Below are positions 9,730 to 19,131 of a stretch of 64,000 nucleotides of DNA, piece after piece. Numbering within the stretch: position 1 is the first letter of the stretch; each line of letters starts with the position of its first letter. The stretch is from Planctomycetota bacterium (GTDB lineage: Bacteria; Planctomycetota; Planctomycetia; Planctomycetales; Planctomycetaceae), in contig JACTNB010000027.1 of assembly GCA_014584345.1 (NCBI GenBank), positions 1 to 64,000 on the forward strand, given 5' to 3'. Below the pieces are notes generated by a model. The model saw only the letters and a program-made list of their open reading frames with translations, was not told the DNA's origin and made no database searches. The position numbers and the translations under genes are program-made.

Positions 9730-11283
9730 TCAGACGAGGCCGAAATTCTCGGCGATCATTTTCCAGGCGAACGGAACACCCAGGTACAGGCCGTAACCGA
9801 TCGCGCCCACAATGGCCAGCCAAATCATCAGGCTAATCCACCCGAAGGTGCCGTCCTTGATGTTTTCCAGCAGTCGCCACCACTTTCTGCGGCCATGTTG
9901 CTTGTCGAGCTTATTGTACAGGGCCTGCATGTCTTGCTTGCGTTTGCCCTGGGCTTTTTCCATCAGGATTTCCTCGACCTGTTTCTTAAAGGCAGGGACG
10001 GAACCGATCGAAACCATGGGGGCGTTTTGATTCTTGGTGACTTGCGACAGTTCGTTCAACATGCGGGTTGCCAAGCCGCGATGGACCTGATCGGTGGTCA
10101 TCCGCTTGACCTGCTGCGAGCCGGCGCGGTCGGTGAATTTCACAAACCAGACATCCTTGGACTCCTGGGCCTTCTCGCGTTTTTGCTGTTCCGCTTCCTC
10201 GCGCGACGATTTGGGAAGGCTGATGGTTTTTTCGTGGCCACTCACTCTGGTTGCGTTCCCCGTCGCCACGACACTTGTCGTCGCCGTTCCCAGCACAACC
10301 TTTTCGTTGGAGTCGATAAAACCGAGCGAGGGGTTTTCCAGCCCGAGTGCCAGCAGGTCCGTCAGCAGTTCATCGCAACTCTGGTAGCGGTGCTGAGGGT
10401 CCTTGGCAATCATTTTATCGATCATCAGGTCGAGCTTTTCGGGGACGTCCTTGTTCAGTCGGGCTGCCGGCGTGAATTTCCCTTTTTCCTTGTTCAGGAT
10501 CAGTTCCATGGCGGAATCACCGGTGAAGGGGGGGGCACCGGTCAGGAATTTGTAGAGCGTACAGCCCAAGGCGTAGATATCGCTACGGAGATCGACGTAT
10601 TTGGCATTGCGGGCCTGTTCAGGGGGCATGTAGAGCGGTGTTCCCATGCCGGTTCCCGATTGTGTCATCGAGTTGTCTTCGTCGACAGCCTTGGCCAATC
10701 CCAGGTCGGCGACCTTCACGGCTCCGTTTTTCGTGACGAGAATGTTATCGGGCTTGATGTCACGATGGATCAGGTTCATCTTGTGGGCATGGGCCAAGGC
10801 CTGGGCGCACACAATCGTCACGTGCAATGCATCGCCGACCGAGAGCGTCTTGAGGGTATCGATCCAGTTCTGCATGCTGCAGCCATCGATGAATTCCATG
10901 GCGACATAATACGTTCCCTTGAATTCCCCGACGGCGTAACAGCGGACCACGCTGGGGTGCTCGATTTTCGCCATGACCCGCGCTTCGCGGATGAATCGCT
11001 GGACGAAATCCTGCTTTTTGGCGATCTCGGGAGACATCACCTTCAAGGCGCAGGGACGATCGAGGCTGACCTGATGAGCCAGATAGACGGCCCCCATGCC
11101 TCCCTGGCCCAGCTTCTTCACGATTTTGAAGTCGCCCAACTGCTGGGATTTCTTCTGCTCTGGCGCGTCGGGTTTTCTGGCCGTTTGTTGTTGGGCGGTC
11201 TCGGGGGAACTCACGGGGGTCCCCTCGGCCGAGGCGGCCACGGTGGCATCGAGAGGGGAACGGGAGGCTTCGTTATCAGTCAT
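9730..11283 (-). CDS. Membrane-anchored Hanks-type Ser/Thr protein kinase
   Basis: A 517-residue kinase. The glycine-rich loop GQGGMG is at about 59-64, the ATP-binding lysine is K81 (ALKV), the catalytic loop HRDIKPDN at 173-180, and the metal-binding motif is DLG (193-195) in place of DFG. The activation segment carries [11 protein letters not shown] and a DIYALG motif follows. After the kinase domain comes a charged linker and one C-terminal membrane helix (about 482-505), so the kinase domain should face the cytoplasm. There is no extracytoplasmic PASTA domain. The start has AGAGG upstream. It precedes ddl closely, which hints at a link to the cell envelope but does not prove one. Substrates are unknown. 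Confidence 0.95.
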   Translation of the reverse strand: MTDNEASRSPLDATVAASAEGTPVSSPETAQQQTARKPDAPEQKKSQQLGDFKIVKKLGQGGMGAVYLAHQVSLDRPCALKVMSPEIAKKQDFVQRFIREARVMAKIEHPSVVRCYAVGEFKGTYYVAMEFIDGCSMQNWIDTLKTLSVGDALHVTIVCAQALAHAHKMNLIHRDIKPDNILVTKNGAVKVADLGLAKAVDEDNSMTQSGTGMGTPLYMPPEQARNAKYVDLRSDIYALGCTLYKFLTGAPPFTGDSAMELILNKEKGKFTPAARLNKDVPEKLDLMIDKMIAKDPQHRYQSCDELLTDLLALGLENPSLGFIDSNEKVVLGTATTSVVATGNATRVSGHEKTISLPKSSREEAEQQKREKAQESKDVWFVKFTDRAGSQQVKRMTTDQVHRGLATRMLNELSQVTKNQNAPMVSIGSVPAFKKQVEEILMEKAQGKRKQDMQALYNKLDKQHGRRKWWRLLENIKDGTFGWISLMIWLAIVGAIGYGLYLGVPFAWKMIAENFGLV

Positions 11284-11633
11284 GAGGATACCTCTGGATG
11301 AATACCAGGCAATGCAGGACCAAGGCCGCTTGGAGGCGGTGAATTATTGCAATACGAAGGAAACAGTCCACAAGTGGTGAGCCTGGGATGGAAAAGCAAC
11401 ACGTAATCCTTGGTACGCAAAGTGCGTACCCTTCGATAAATTCACGACCTTGCCGCGGAAACTCGCGACTTCTATATACTCAGCGGGAACCTGCGACTGG
11501 ATCGCAAGCTTCCCAGTGGCCCGCCCTCACACGTAAAAAATCAGCAGAAATGTGTCGGAAACCATTCCAGGCCGACCAGGCCTCGCGGGAGAGGTTTCCT
11601 GCATAGGGTCTCGTTGACTTCAGGAATTCCGGT
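11284..11633. other. Intergenic region upstream of kinase gene
   Basis: This stretch lies between the stop-side end of the FAD oxidoreductase gene and the kinase start, so it is the likely promoter region of the kinase/ddl pair. Its one clear feature is the palindrome at 11412-11430. No gene was found. Confidence 0.5.
11412..11430. promoter_or_regulatory. Palindrome GGTACGCA/TGCGTACC, candidate operator
   Basis: Perfect 8-bp inverted repeats, GGTACGCA and TGCGTACC, separated by three bases. The site lies about 130 bases before the kinase start codon. A related palindrome lies 142 bases upstream of the nitrilase-type gene (39520-39536). It could be an operator for a dimeric regulator or a member of a small repeat family; nothing else identifies it. 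Confidence 0.4.
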
Positions 11634-13760
11634 TCACCGGCCATTGGCCTGGACCGGGACCAGCCAAATGGCATCGGCAATGACATAACCATCCGCGTTG
11701 GCGTTGGAAATCGTCACGCTTCCGACCTGTTCGTTCGAAAATTCGTATGCCCCCAGGGAAACAAACACCTTGTTGATATAGGGTGCTTTTTTCTGGTTGA
11801 CGTCCAGTGTTTCCAATCCCTGCCGATGTTCGATCTCGACAGTGGCATTGCTGGCCCGATTGGAGTTGGGAGGATAGGCGAGCCGGACTTCGTACTTGCC
11901 GGAATTCGCCACGGTGAATTCGAACCGGGCCGACTTGCTCCCCTGGCCGGCGTTGCCATCATGCAGGTATTCCGTGCCGACGTACGCCTGGGCCGCCTGG
12001 CTGGCGACCCATTCGCCCGTCAGCTTGGCCTGGGCGTTGTCGAGTACTAGGCCTGGCAAGCTCTTGGGGTCGATATTGAGTTTCGGTTCGCGATAGGGAC
12101 CGGAGTATTCCAACACCTGGCCCTCCTTGAGCAGTTGGGTCCGGAGGAGTTCGTAGTCGATATCCTGAATCGCAATGCCCCGTTCCAGCGCCTGGGCCGC
12201 GGCGGCGGCGGCGGAATGTCCGAGAATCATGAACACGGGTTCCATGCGAATGGAACCGTAGGCGATATGCGACGACGAAAGGCAGACCGGCACCAGCAGG
12301 TTGACGCACTCCTGCTTCCGGGGGACGATGGCGCGGTAGCTGACGGGATATGGTCCACCGGGGTTGACTTGAATGTCCCCCTCGTTGCGGGCAAAGCCCT
12401 CGGGGGTGACGTAGCGCTGCACGTTGTGGGAATCCATGTTGTAGGACCCCATGCCGATGGCATCCGGTGTCGGCTGCTGGCGTCGCAGGTGAGGTTCGGC
12501 CATGACGAAATCGGAAACCATGCGTCGGGCCTCGCGGATATAGAGTTGGTGTGGCCAGTGGTTGTTATCGAGGAATTCGTCCTTGGCGAGACCCCATTGA
12601 TTCATCTGATTCTGGATCGGGGCGGGGACCCGGGGATCGTTCGCCAGGAACCACATCAGGCCCAGTTGGTAAGCGGTGTGTTCCTGGATGATCCGTTCCC
12701 GCGTGGCGTAATCTCCATCGGGATAGTCGTAATTCATGCCGATGTTGTCAGTGGAAAAGGCCCCGTGGTTATTAGTATCGGTTTTGCGATTGGGGATTAC
12801 GTCGAACTTTCGGAAGACGCCTGCCCAACCGGTGGCCAGGTAACGGGCCAGCAGTTCGTAGCGGAGCGGGTCGTAGTTTTCGGGTTTGGGGAAGGGGACA
12901 CGATTGTCGGGATGGTTGGACAGGCACATCCGAAAGCAATATGCCTGCACGCGATGATCCCCCTCGCAATCTTCGCCGGGGTCTTCGCCATGGACTCCGG
13001 GAAGCAAGCCGCTGCTGGGATTGCCGGGCACGATATACGGGCTGACGGGCGCCTCGAATTGGTGACTGATCGTCCTCGCCTTCTGGATCCCGTTCAGGGT
13101 TTCACCATATTGGGCGCACGGTTCCCGCCCGATCGTGTACTGAACTTGGGCGAGCGCCATCAGGTCCCCTTCGTAGGTGGCATCGATGAAGCAGCGGCCA
13201 CGAAACCGCAGGCCCGATTCCATCTTCACTTCCTTAAGTTCCGCGCCCGATTTGACGACCCCCTGCTTCAGGTCGAGACGTTCCCCGCGATAAACGGGAA
13301 TTTTGTATTCACGGACCAGATCTTCAAACACCCGCTCGGCGATATGCGGCTCGAACGCCCAGATCGCTTTTTCGTTTTTGCGATAGAGCGTGTAATCTTC
13401 CGGATTTTGCCACTTCCAGGTTTCGGGCTTGTCGTATTCACGTTTGACACGTTCGTAGTATTCCAGCGCGATGCCGCCGATCACGCTTTTCACGCCGCTG
13501 TCGGTCCAACCCAGTCCCCCGGAGGTCAAGCCCCCCAGGTGCTGGCCCGGTTCAATGACCACAACGGATTTATGGAGTCGAACGAGTTCCACGGCGGCGG
13601 CGATCCCCGCCGAGGTTCCCCCGTAAATCACAACATCAGCTTCGTGCACTTGCGATTTTTCCGCTGCCCAGGTTGATTGTTCGGTGAGAGGGAGAGTCGC
13701 GCCCGTCATGAGGCAGGCAGTCATCAGCCAGGAAAATATCGCACTCAATGGGCTACGCAT
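11634..13760 (-). CDS. Secreted FAD-dependent oxidoreductase with golvesin-like C-terminal domain
   Basis: A 708-residue exported protein. The signal peptide covers about residues 1-33 (ending STWAAEK). The FAD-binding motif ADVVIYGGTSAGIAAAVELV lies at 41-60, followed by EPGQHLGGLTSGGLGWTDSG, characteristic of the FAD_oxidored (PF12831) family. FIDATYEGDLMALA and SYRAIVPRKQECVNLLVPVCLSSSHIAYGSIRMEP belong to the same family. The last 115 residues form a beta-rich domain (YVGTEYLHDGNAGQGSKSARF...IADAIWLVP) like the golvesin/xanthan lyase C-terminal module, probably for glycan binding. Planctomycetes encode many such enzymes and substrates are unknown. AAGGA lies ten bases before the start. 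The gene appears to be transcribed alone. Confidence 0.88.
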   Translation of the reverse strand: MRSPLSAIFSWLMTACLMTGATLPLTEQSTWAAEKSQVHEADVVIYGGTSAGIAAAVELVRLHKSVVVIEPGQHLGGLTSGGLGWTDSGVKSVIGGIALEYYERVKREYDKPETWKWQNPEDYTLYRKNEKAIWAFEPHIAERVFEDLVREYKIPVYRGERLDLKQGVVKSGAELKEVKMESGLRFRGRCFIDATYEGDLMALAQVQYTIGREPCAQYGETLNGIQKARTISHQFEAPVSPYIVPGNPSSGLLPGVHGEDPGEDCEGDHRVQAYCFRMCLSNHPDNRVPFPKPENYDPLRYELLARYLATGWAGVFRKFDVIPNRKTDTNNHGAFSTDNIGMNYDYPDGDYATRERIIQEHTAYQLGLMWFLANDPRVPAPIQNQMNQWGLAKDEFLDNNHWPHQLYIREARRMVSDFVMAEPHLRRQQPTPDAIGMGSYNMDSHNVQRYVTPEGFARNEGDIQVNPGGPYPVSYRAIVPRKQECVNLLVPVCLSSSHIAYGSIRMEPVFMILGHSAAAAAAQALERGIAIQDIDYELLRTQLLKEGQVLEYSGPYREPKLNIDPKSLPGLVLDNAQAKLTGEWVASQAAQAYVGTEYLHDGNAGQGSKSARFEFTVANSGKYEVRLAYPPNSNRASNATVEIEHRQGLETLDVNQKKAPYINKVFVSLGAYEFSNEQVGSVTISNANADGYVIADAIWLVPVQANGR

Positions 13761-14193
13761 TGTGAAAAAATCCTTCGTCGATTTATATGAAGCAAGAATC
13801 GTTCGGAATGGAACTGGATTGCATGATCAATAGTTTAAGCAACCCGCGCGGCACTGTCACACCGCAAAGCAGGGATTGATGCGTTCCCTGGAGGAATTTT
13901 TTGCGTAAATGCTGAATTCGTGTTCATTCCCGAGGGGGAATTCGGAATAGCAAAATTTCGCGGAAATTATATGCTGTCGCAATTGCTCGCACGAGCAGAG
14001 GCGCGCTTTCTGGCGTACCGCAATTTTCCGCGGGGGAACGTAGACAGGCTGTGATTTTATTGAATTTGCTTGCAATGCATTGCAGCATGCAAGGTCCGCA
14101 GCGCGTACCATGCGAACAAATCACGGAATGGCGGTGTGCCCTACGGGCCAGCTCGGTTTCGCGAACGGGCTGCTGCCGTGTGGGAAATGCCCG
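13761..14193. other. Intergenic region upstream of FAD oxidoreductase
   Basis: AT-richer stretch with no gene that I can support. It includes a perfect 14-bp palindrome (TGCAATG/CATTGCA, 14071-14084), which lies about 310 bases upstream of the oxidoreductase start and about 110 bases after the stop of the exported hypothetical protein. It may hold the oxidoreductase promoter. Confidence 0.4.
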
Positions 14194-15900
14194 TTAAAGG
14201 TTTTCCTCTGCGAACTTGGCAACCGCCAGTCCGAGGAACCGGAGCATGCCTGGCTCCACGCGCAGGGTGCCGAGTAATTGGTCGTTCTCGAACTTATTTG
14301 TGACTTCGAGATAGTCATCCCCCTGCGAAAAGGCCTCAACCAGCATGCCGCGGAGTTCTGGCCGGTCCTTGTTGGGCTTGAGCGTATTGAGCGCCTTGGC
14401 AAACGGTTCCATGTGCCCCTTGAACGTGAGGCAGTAGGGAAGGGGGTGTGGTTCGGGTTGCTCGTTGATTTGACGGGCTGTGGTTCGCAGCCATTCCAGG
14501 GAATTATCGCCAAAACCGACCAGCAGGAGTTTATCGCTGGTGGCAACGTTGATTTTGCAGGGAACACCGAATAACGATTCCAGCATCGAGGGGACTTTGT
14601 CCTGCATGAGAATTTCATGAAACTGAAAGTCCTGCTCGCTGGCAACGTTCATTTTCACCTCGAAGCGAGAGTGAATCTGTGGGAACAGCTTCACGATTTC
14701 GTCGACATCGCGACCATTGAGGAGTTGCACACCGCCGATCGCCTCGTGGAGTTTGGGGTTCTGTCCCTTGCGCACTTCCATGAAGGCATCGAACATGCCC
14801 AGTTCAAACCCTTTTTCGAGCAGGGCCATCACTTTTTGCACTGCCAGCTTGCTGGCCTGCTTTTGCTTGTCGTCCATCTCCTTGTTGGTATCGATTTTTT
14901 GATTGATGACCGGCAGATAGGCCTGGTAGGTAGCGGCAAGTCGCTTTTGCTGAGGAAGACTGACAGGGATTTGCAGGCGTCCCGTGGCGACAAATTTTTC
15001 CGTCTCCGGGATCCGAGTGAAGCGGCTTTTTAACTGGGGAATCTGCTTAAGATTTTCGTCGAGACTGGTGCCGGGCGTCGCGGTCAAAATCAGATTGCCA
15101 CGGCCTTCCTTTTTTTCCACGTCGGTCACCCAGCCCGCTTCAAGGGTGTCCAGTTCCGCGTAGAGATTCTGGAACTTTTCCAGTTGATTCGTCGCGAGCA
15201 ACTTGCGAAGGTTATATTCGTCGGGAGACTCGGTCGATTTCTTTTTCACTTCGGCTAGCGCGTTGGCGATGACCTGTTTCAGGCTGTTGCGTCGACGTTC
15301 CACTCCTTCGAGAGGGTGATCGATTTTCACGGCGGCATCATACTTGGGGGCAGTGATGTCCTTGATGGCCTCTCCTGGACCGGGCAGATCCGCGGGAATG
15401 ATCTGCAGCCATTCCTTGGGAGCAAAGACGGAATAGTTGTTCAAGATCCGCATTTGCCCTTCAAAAGCCGATTCCAGGCGATATAGATTCTTGCCGATAG
15501 CCGCACTCGTAATGCCCAGGGCATCCAAATTGTTGCGGAAACTCGGCAGATCCGTGATGGGGAAGTACGGGCGATAGTATTCAGCCTGTTTTTCGTCAAA
15601 AAACAAATCCATCCGTACTGGCTTAGTGCGATCGACGCCATCGAGGAACAGTTCGATATTCGGCTCGATATCGTTGCCCCATTGCTTTTGTTTCTTGGCA
15701 AGTACCTTGACCATGTATTCCATGTCGGCCATCAGGCTATCGGCACTGGATAGCGTGAAAATGATCTTGTCTTCGCCCGCAGGGTCGGCAGCGGCAGAAC
15801 GGGAGCAGGGGATCAGGCAGCCACAGCAGATTAACAGGAATGCGGTCCATTTCCGGGCGCCCCGCATACATGGGGCGATGACCTGATTTCTTACCATCAT
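14194..15900 (-). CDS. Exported hypothetical protein
   Basis: 568 residues from ATG 15900. I do not recognise the family. A basic start and a hydrophobic stretch (KWTAFLLICCGCLIPCSRSAAA) make a signal peptide; the cysteines do not form a clean lipobox. The mature protein is soluble, mixed alpha/beta and rich in Lys/Glu. It contains DSLMADMEYMVKVLAKK, a long helical segment (RRRNSLKQVIANALAEVKKKSTESPDEYNLRKLL), and two segments of similar feel (VRMDLFFDEKQAEYYRPYFPI and VLLEK...AFMEVRKGQNP) that could be duplicated domains. The frame is open to 16014, but the region before 15900 lacks a signal-like start. It lies downstream of the zinc-ribbon protein gene on the same strand. Confidence 0.65.
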   Translation of the reverse strand: MMVRNQVIAPCMRGARKWTAFLLICCGCLIPCSRSAAADPAGEDKIIFTLSSADSLMADMEYMVKVLAKKQKQWGNDIEPNIELFLDGVDRTKPVRMDLFFDEKQAEYYRPYFPITDLPSFRNNLDALGITSAAIGKNLYRLESAFEGQMRILNNYSVFAPKEWLQIIPADLPGPGEAIKDITAPKYDAAVKIDHPLEGVERRRNSLKQVIANALAEVKKKSTESPDEYNLRKLLATNQLEKFQNLYAELDTLEAGWVTDVEKKEGRGNLILTATPGTSLDENLKQIPQLKSRFTRIPETEKFVATGRLQIPVSLPQQKRLAATYQAYLPVINQKIDTNKEMDDKQKQASKLAVQKVMALLEKGFELGMFDAFMEVRKGQNPKLHEAIGGVQLLNGRDVDEIVKLFPQIHSRFEVKMNVASEQDFQFHEILMQDKVPSMLESLFGVPCKINVATSDKLLLVGFGDNSLEWLRTTARQINEQPEPHPLPYCLTFKGHMEPFAKALNTLKPNKDRPELRGMLVEAFSQGDDYLEVTNKFENDQLLGTLRVEPGMLRFLGLAVAKFAEENL

Positions 15901-16280
15901 TGGCTGCAATTTCCCTGGTTTATAAGTTGACGGAAAGGCTAGGTGTCCTTGTTTCACCTCCCGTGATGATTGCGGACGAGCAGGATCGTATTCCCTCACA
16001 CTCTCTCCTGGCAATCAAGTCACGATAGGCAGTTTATTCAACAACCAGGAATCCGGGAAGTCCTATCGGAAGGGATTTAAGGCCCCATTTTCCAGGAATT
16101 CCTGAACATTTACCTGAAAAAATGGGGAAATGCACGCAAGGCGCTGCCGTTGGTGGGCAAAGTAACAGACCTCCGCGAACCTGCCGATGCCAGCTCGTTT
16201 GTAAGTCACATGGGAGTGGACATGCGTATTGGATCGACTGCGAAGGTCGTGCGCAGGAAATCCCAGGTTCGCCTTGGGAA
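15901..16280. other. Intergenic region with nested inverted repeats
   Basis: No gene seen. At 16083-16127, CCCCATTTT and AAAATGGGG form a perfect 9-bp stem enclosing the perfect palindrome CAGGAATTCCTG (16093-16104). Read on the minus strand, the A/T-rich side could end the transcript of the zinc-ribbon protein gene, or the structure could sit in the leader of the exported hypothetical protein gene. Confidence 0.45.
16083..16127 (-). terminator. Candidate terminator with nested palindrome
   Basis: The outer stem is CCCCATTTT/AAAATGGGG and the inner stem is CAGGAA/TTCCTG. The structure is about 155 bases after the stop codon of the zinc-ribbon membrane protein. There is a short T run inside the stem on the minus strand but no long T run after it, so the terminator call is tentative. 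Confidence 0.35.
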
Positions 16281-18746
16281 TTACCTTGCGGCCGCTTCGA
16301 GCGGAGGCGACGTGGCGGGAGTGACTTCCTCCTGGTAGGCGTCGGTTGTTGCCAGGCCCTCCATCAGTCCCAGATTTCGTGAGTTTTTTTGCGTGGCAGA
16401 GAGGTTTTTCAGTTCGCTGGTCTTCCAGTATTCACGAATTTGTCCCCGCTGGGTGAATTGAGCGGCGGTCATGCGTAGAGAAAGTTCCTTTTCCACGGGA
16501 TCGGGAATGGCGTTGATCCAATCGATAACCGTTGCGGGAGAATTGTTTTCCGCCAGCAGGCACGACCAGCGCACGAAGAGCAGGGGCTCGCGCAACTGGG
16601 ACTCCACAGAGCGGAATAATTCATGCGCCTGCTGGCTTTGTCCCGCCAGCATCAGGCGTTCGACTTGTTGTCGGAGCTGGGCTTTTGACTTCGCGGCGCC
16701 AGTTTCCGGTGCTTTCTGGCCTAGATCTCGGGCTTCGGCGACCAGCCCGGCTTCATTCAACGCAAAGAGCAGGTCGGGGATTAGTTTCGCGTGGACTATA
16801 CGCGTGACATTTTGCGTGTTACCCGTTGCATCGGCCTGCAAAAGTTTCAGAAAAGCGGCGTGCAATTGAGGGGCAAGTCCCCAGTCGAGTGCCAGTTCGA
16901 GAATCCGGGTTTCCTGGTCGAGCCGTTTCTGTGCCTGTTCCTCAATGGTTCGGGCATTCTTACGGTACTGATTGAATGCCGCCCGTTTCAGATCGTCCCG
17001 GGTGATTTCATACATCGTTGCGAGTCGATTTTCAATTTGCACGCGTTCCTGATCGAGGCGGGACGCGAGGGCTTCCGTTTGTGTTTGCGCGGGGCCGAGG
17101 GCTGGTGTCCAGGCCAGCGCGGTCTCGATTCGCCCCCAGGCAGCATCGGGTTGTCCTGCCAGAGACAGGGAACGCGCTTCCAGCAGCAGTGTCTGCAAGG
17201 CCGTCTGTAACTCGGATGCGGGAAGCTGGTAAGTCCCTTCGTAAACCCCCTTGAATTCTGGAATCGTGGAAGCCGCCGGTGTCTCCCATTTCGAAGTCTC
17301 GGCATTCAACTGTTGCATAAGACTTTTCACGAGCGCCTGGTTCTTCGGTTCCTGGTGCAATACCTGTAACGCGATGCCGACCGCTCGTTGCGTGTCGTAT
17401 TGGGAAACTCCTGCAACGGTGAGCAGATTTTCCACTGCAAAGCTTTCCTTTGCTCTGTTGGCGCGCATGGCCAGGCCTGCGGCGTAGCCTGCCAGGCAAA
17501 TTGCCTTTCGTTCGGGAACCTGCAGCTTATCCAGCCAGGCGCGTGCCTGGGCCGCATGCCCGTGTACCGTTGCGCCATAGGTTGCGGCGAAGGCCAGCGG
17601 CGACGCCAGTTCCACGCGGGGCAACCAGCGGTAGGACTCCGCCAGATTGTAGGTTTCATCCTCGATGATCATCGACATGCGCGCCGCCGATTGCGCGACT
17701 TCCTGCGTGCTCTCCCGGGTTTCAATCAATACTCGCGCTTGCTCGTATTTTTCCAATGCCACCAGCAAGGTGCCCAGCACCACCGCCTGTTGAACGGCAT
17801 CTGCCCCTGTTTGCGGGAGCTTGGCGGCGTATTCGAGGGCCTGTTCCGCCACCTTTTCGGCTGCTGCCCGGTCTCCCTGTTGCAGGTGGTGCCACCCGAT
17901 CCGGCAGAGGGGAGCGATCTTCATGAAATCCAGCCCACTATTGAGATTGTCAAACGCTTGCAATTGTTCCAGGGCGGCGGAGATGTTCCCCCCATTGATG
18001 AAGGCATTGGCGGCCAGAATGCGGCAGAACTCCTTGCTGCGGTTGTCGTCGCGCTGCCGGGCGGAATCGACGCTTGAGGCCAGAATCTTCGCCTGCAATT
18101 CGGAAATAGGCATCAACGGCGGACCCGCCTTGGGGGTGGTCGTTTCTTCCGTTGCCACGGTGTGTTCCTCGACCCTTGGCTGTAACGTGACCGGCTGTTC
18201 CTCGGGAGCAGGGGCCGGCTTTTGCAGAACCATGGCATAAAAGATCCCGCCTCCCGCGGCCACCAGAATCAAGCCGAAAATGGCCAGATTCAAGGGAGTG
18301 AACAGGCTTTTCTTGGGGGGAGGCGGCGCTTCCTTTTCGATTTCGGGAGCCGTGAAAATCGGCATCAGGCACTTGGGATTGGCGCATTTAACTTCCTTTC
18401 CCGCGATGGCTGGCGTGCCGAAACCGGCGGTGTCGCACATTGGACAAACGACGCGGTGCATGGTCTTGGCGGTCGGTTTGGGGCGCAGCGCAATCACCTT
18501 GCGGGCTTGGCGCGGAGCCACGTCGAACGGATTCTCGGGGTCCGCCGATTTGGTTCGCGCGGCAACGGGGGCCGCCGGTTTTGCCTCGGCTTTCCCGGCA
18601 GGCTTGCTGGCCGGTTTTTCCGCAGGTTTATCGAGGGGTTTTGTCGGCCCGGAAGAGCCATCCATGGCCGCCCCGCAGAACGGACAAGTGACGGCGTCGT
18701 CGTCCAGTACGGATTGCTGGCAAGCGGGACAGGCTCGTAATTCCAT
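16281..18746 (-). CDS. Zinc-ribbon membrane protein with helical repeats
   Basis: An 821-residue protein without a family name that I can give. The N-terminal zinc ribbon is CPACQ...CPFC (Cys 6, 9, 21, 24). A Lys/Pro/Ala-rich linker leads to a second cysteine cluster (CPMC...CANPKC, 101-126), then a single membrane helix (about 153-173, LNLAIFGLILVAAGGGIFYAMVL). The remaining 640 residues are almost wholly helical with TPR-like units (for example GWHHLQQGDRAAAEKVAEQALEYAAKLP). The zinc ribbons should lie in the cytoplasm and the helical part on the other side. This suggests a scaffold, but the role is unknown. A TGGAAA ribosome-binding site precedes the start. Confidence 0.75.
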   Translation of the reverse strand: MELRACPACQQSVLDDDAVTCPFCGAAMDGSSGPTKPLDKPAEKPASKPAGKAEAKPAAPVAARTKSADPENPFDVAPRQARKVIALRPKPTAKTMHRVVCPMCDTAGFGTPAIAGKEVKCANPKCLMPIFTAPEIEKEAPPPPKKSLFTPLNLAIFGLILVAAGGGIFYAMVLQKPAPAPEEQPVTLQPRVEEHTVATEETTTPKAGPPLMPISELQAKILASSVDSARQRDDNRSKEFCRILAANAFINGGNISAALEQLQAFDNLNSGLDFMKIAPLCRIGWHHLQQGDRAAAEKVAEQALEYAAKLPQTGADAVQQAVVLGTLLVALEKYEQARVLIETRESTQEVAQSAARMSMIIEDETYNLAESYRWLPRVELASPLAFAATYGATVHGHAAQARAWLDKLQVPERKAICLAGYAAGLAMRANRAKESFAVENLLTVAGVSQYDTQRAVGIALQVLHQEPKNQALVKSLMQQLNAETSKWETPAASTIPEFKGVYEGTYQLPASELQTALQTLLLEARSLSLAGQPDAAWGRIETALAWTPALGPAQTQTEALASRLDQERVQIENRLATMYEITRDDLKRAAFNQYRKNARTIEEQAQKRLDQETRILELALDWGLAPQLHAAFLKLLQADATGNTQNVTRIVHAKLIPDLLFALNEAGLVAEARDLGQKAPETGAAKSKAQLRQQVERLMLAGQSQQAHELFRSVESQLREPLLFVRWSCLLAENNSPATVIDWINAIPDPVEKELSLRMTAAQFTQRGQIREYWKTSELKNLSATQKNSRNLGLMEGLATTDAYQEEVTPATSPPLEAAAR

Positions 18747-19131
18747 GGGTTTTTCCAGTGTTGCTATCGGTTGTCTGTCGAGGAAACAATTCGGGCCAGC
18801 CGTTTGCTTCGCATCAGGAATTATTCGTGGGGAGTATCACTTCGTCAGCCATCGGGAAGGGTTTTTTCGTCGAATTGACTGAGAATCCTGCCGCGAGATC
18901 CAGATTTCCCGCCGTCGCTTCCGCAGGTTAAACGTCTATAATAGAATCTGTTACGACGGAATACAGCCAACTGCGGGATTTTCTGGCGGACAACTTCGTT
19001 TCGGGACCATCGCATTTCGTCTGCTCGTATGACGCCTGAGCGTGGGAGCGGATGTATTGGACGCCGTGAATCGATATATTCTCGCGTGGCAAGAGACGTA
19101 ACCAGAGCTTACACGGGAGGCAACTTGGATC
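18747..19131. other. Divergent intergenic region, zinc-ribbon gene and GAF-like gene
   Basis: This is the shared promoter region of two divergent genes. A TATAAT hexamer is at 18937-18942 on the plus strand without a good -35, about 190 bases before the GAF-like gene. No coding sequence or RNA gene was found. Confidence 0.4.

Noticed and set aside
9712..11301. Plus-strand frame opposite the kinase gene
   Set aside because: It is the reverse shadow of a kinase with all catalytic motifs.
12135..13676. Plus-strand frame opposite the FAD oxidoreductase gene
   Set aside because: It is the antisense shadow of a gene with a clear FAD motif and signal peptide.
14071..14084. 14-bp palindrome TGCAATGCATTGCA as an operator
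   Set aside because: Perfect palindrome, but about 310 bases from the nearest start codon and with no second copy that I could see.
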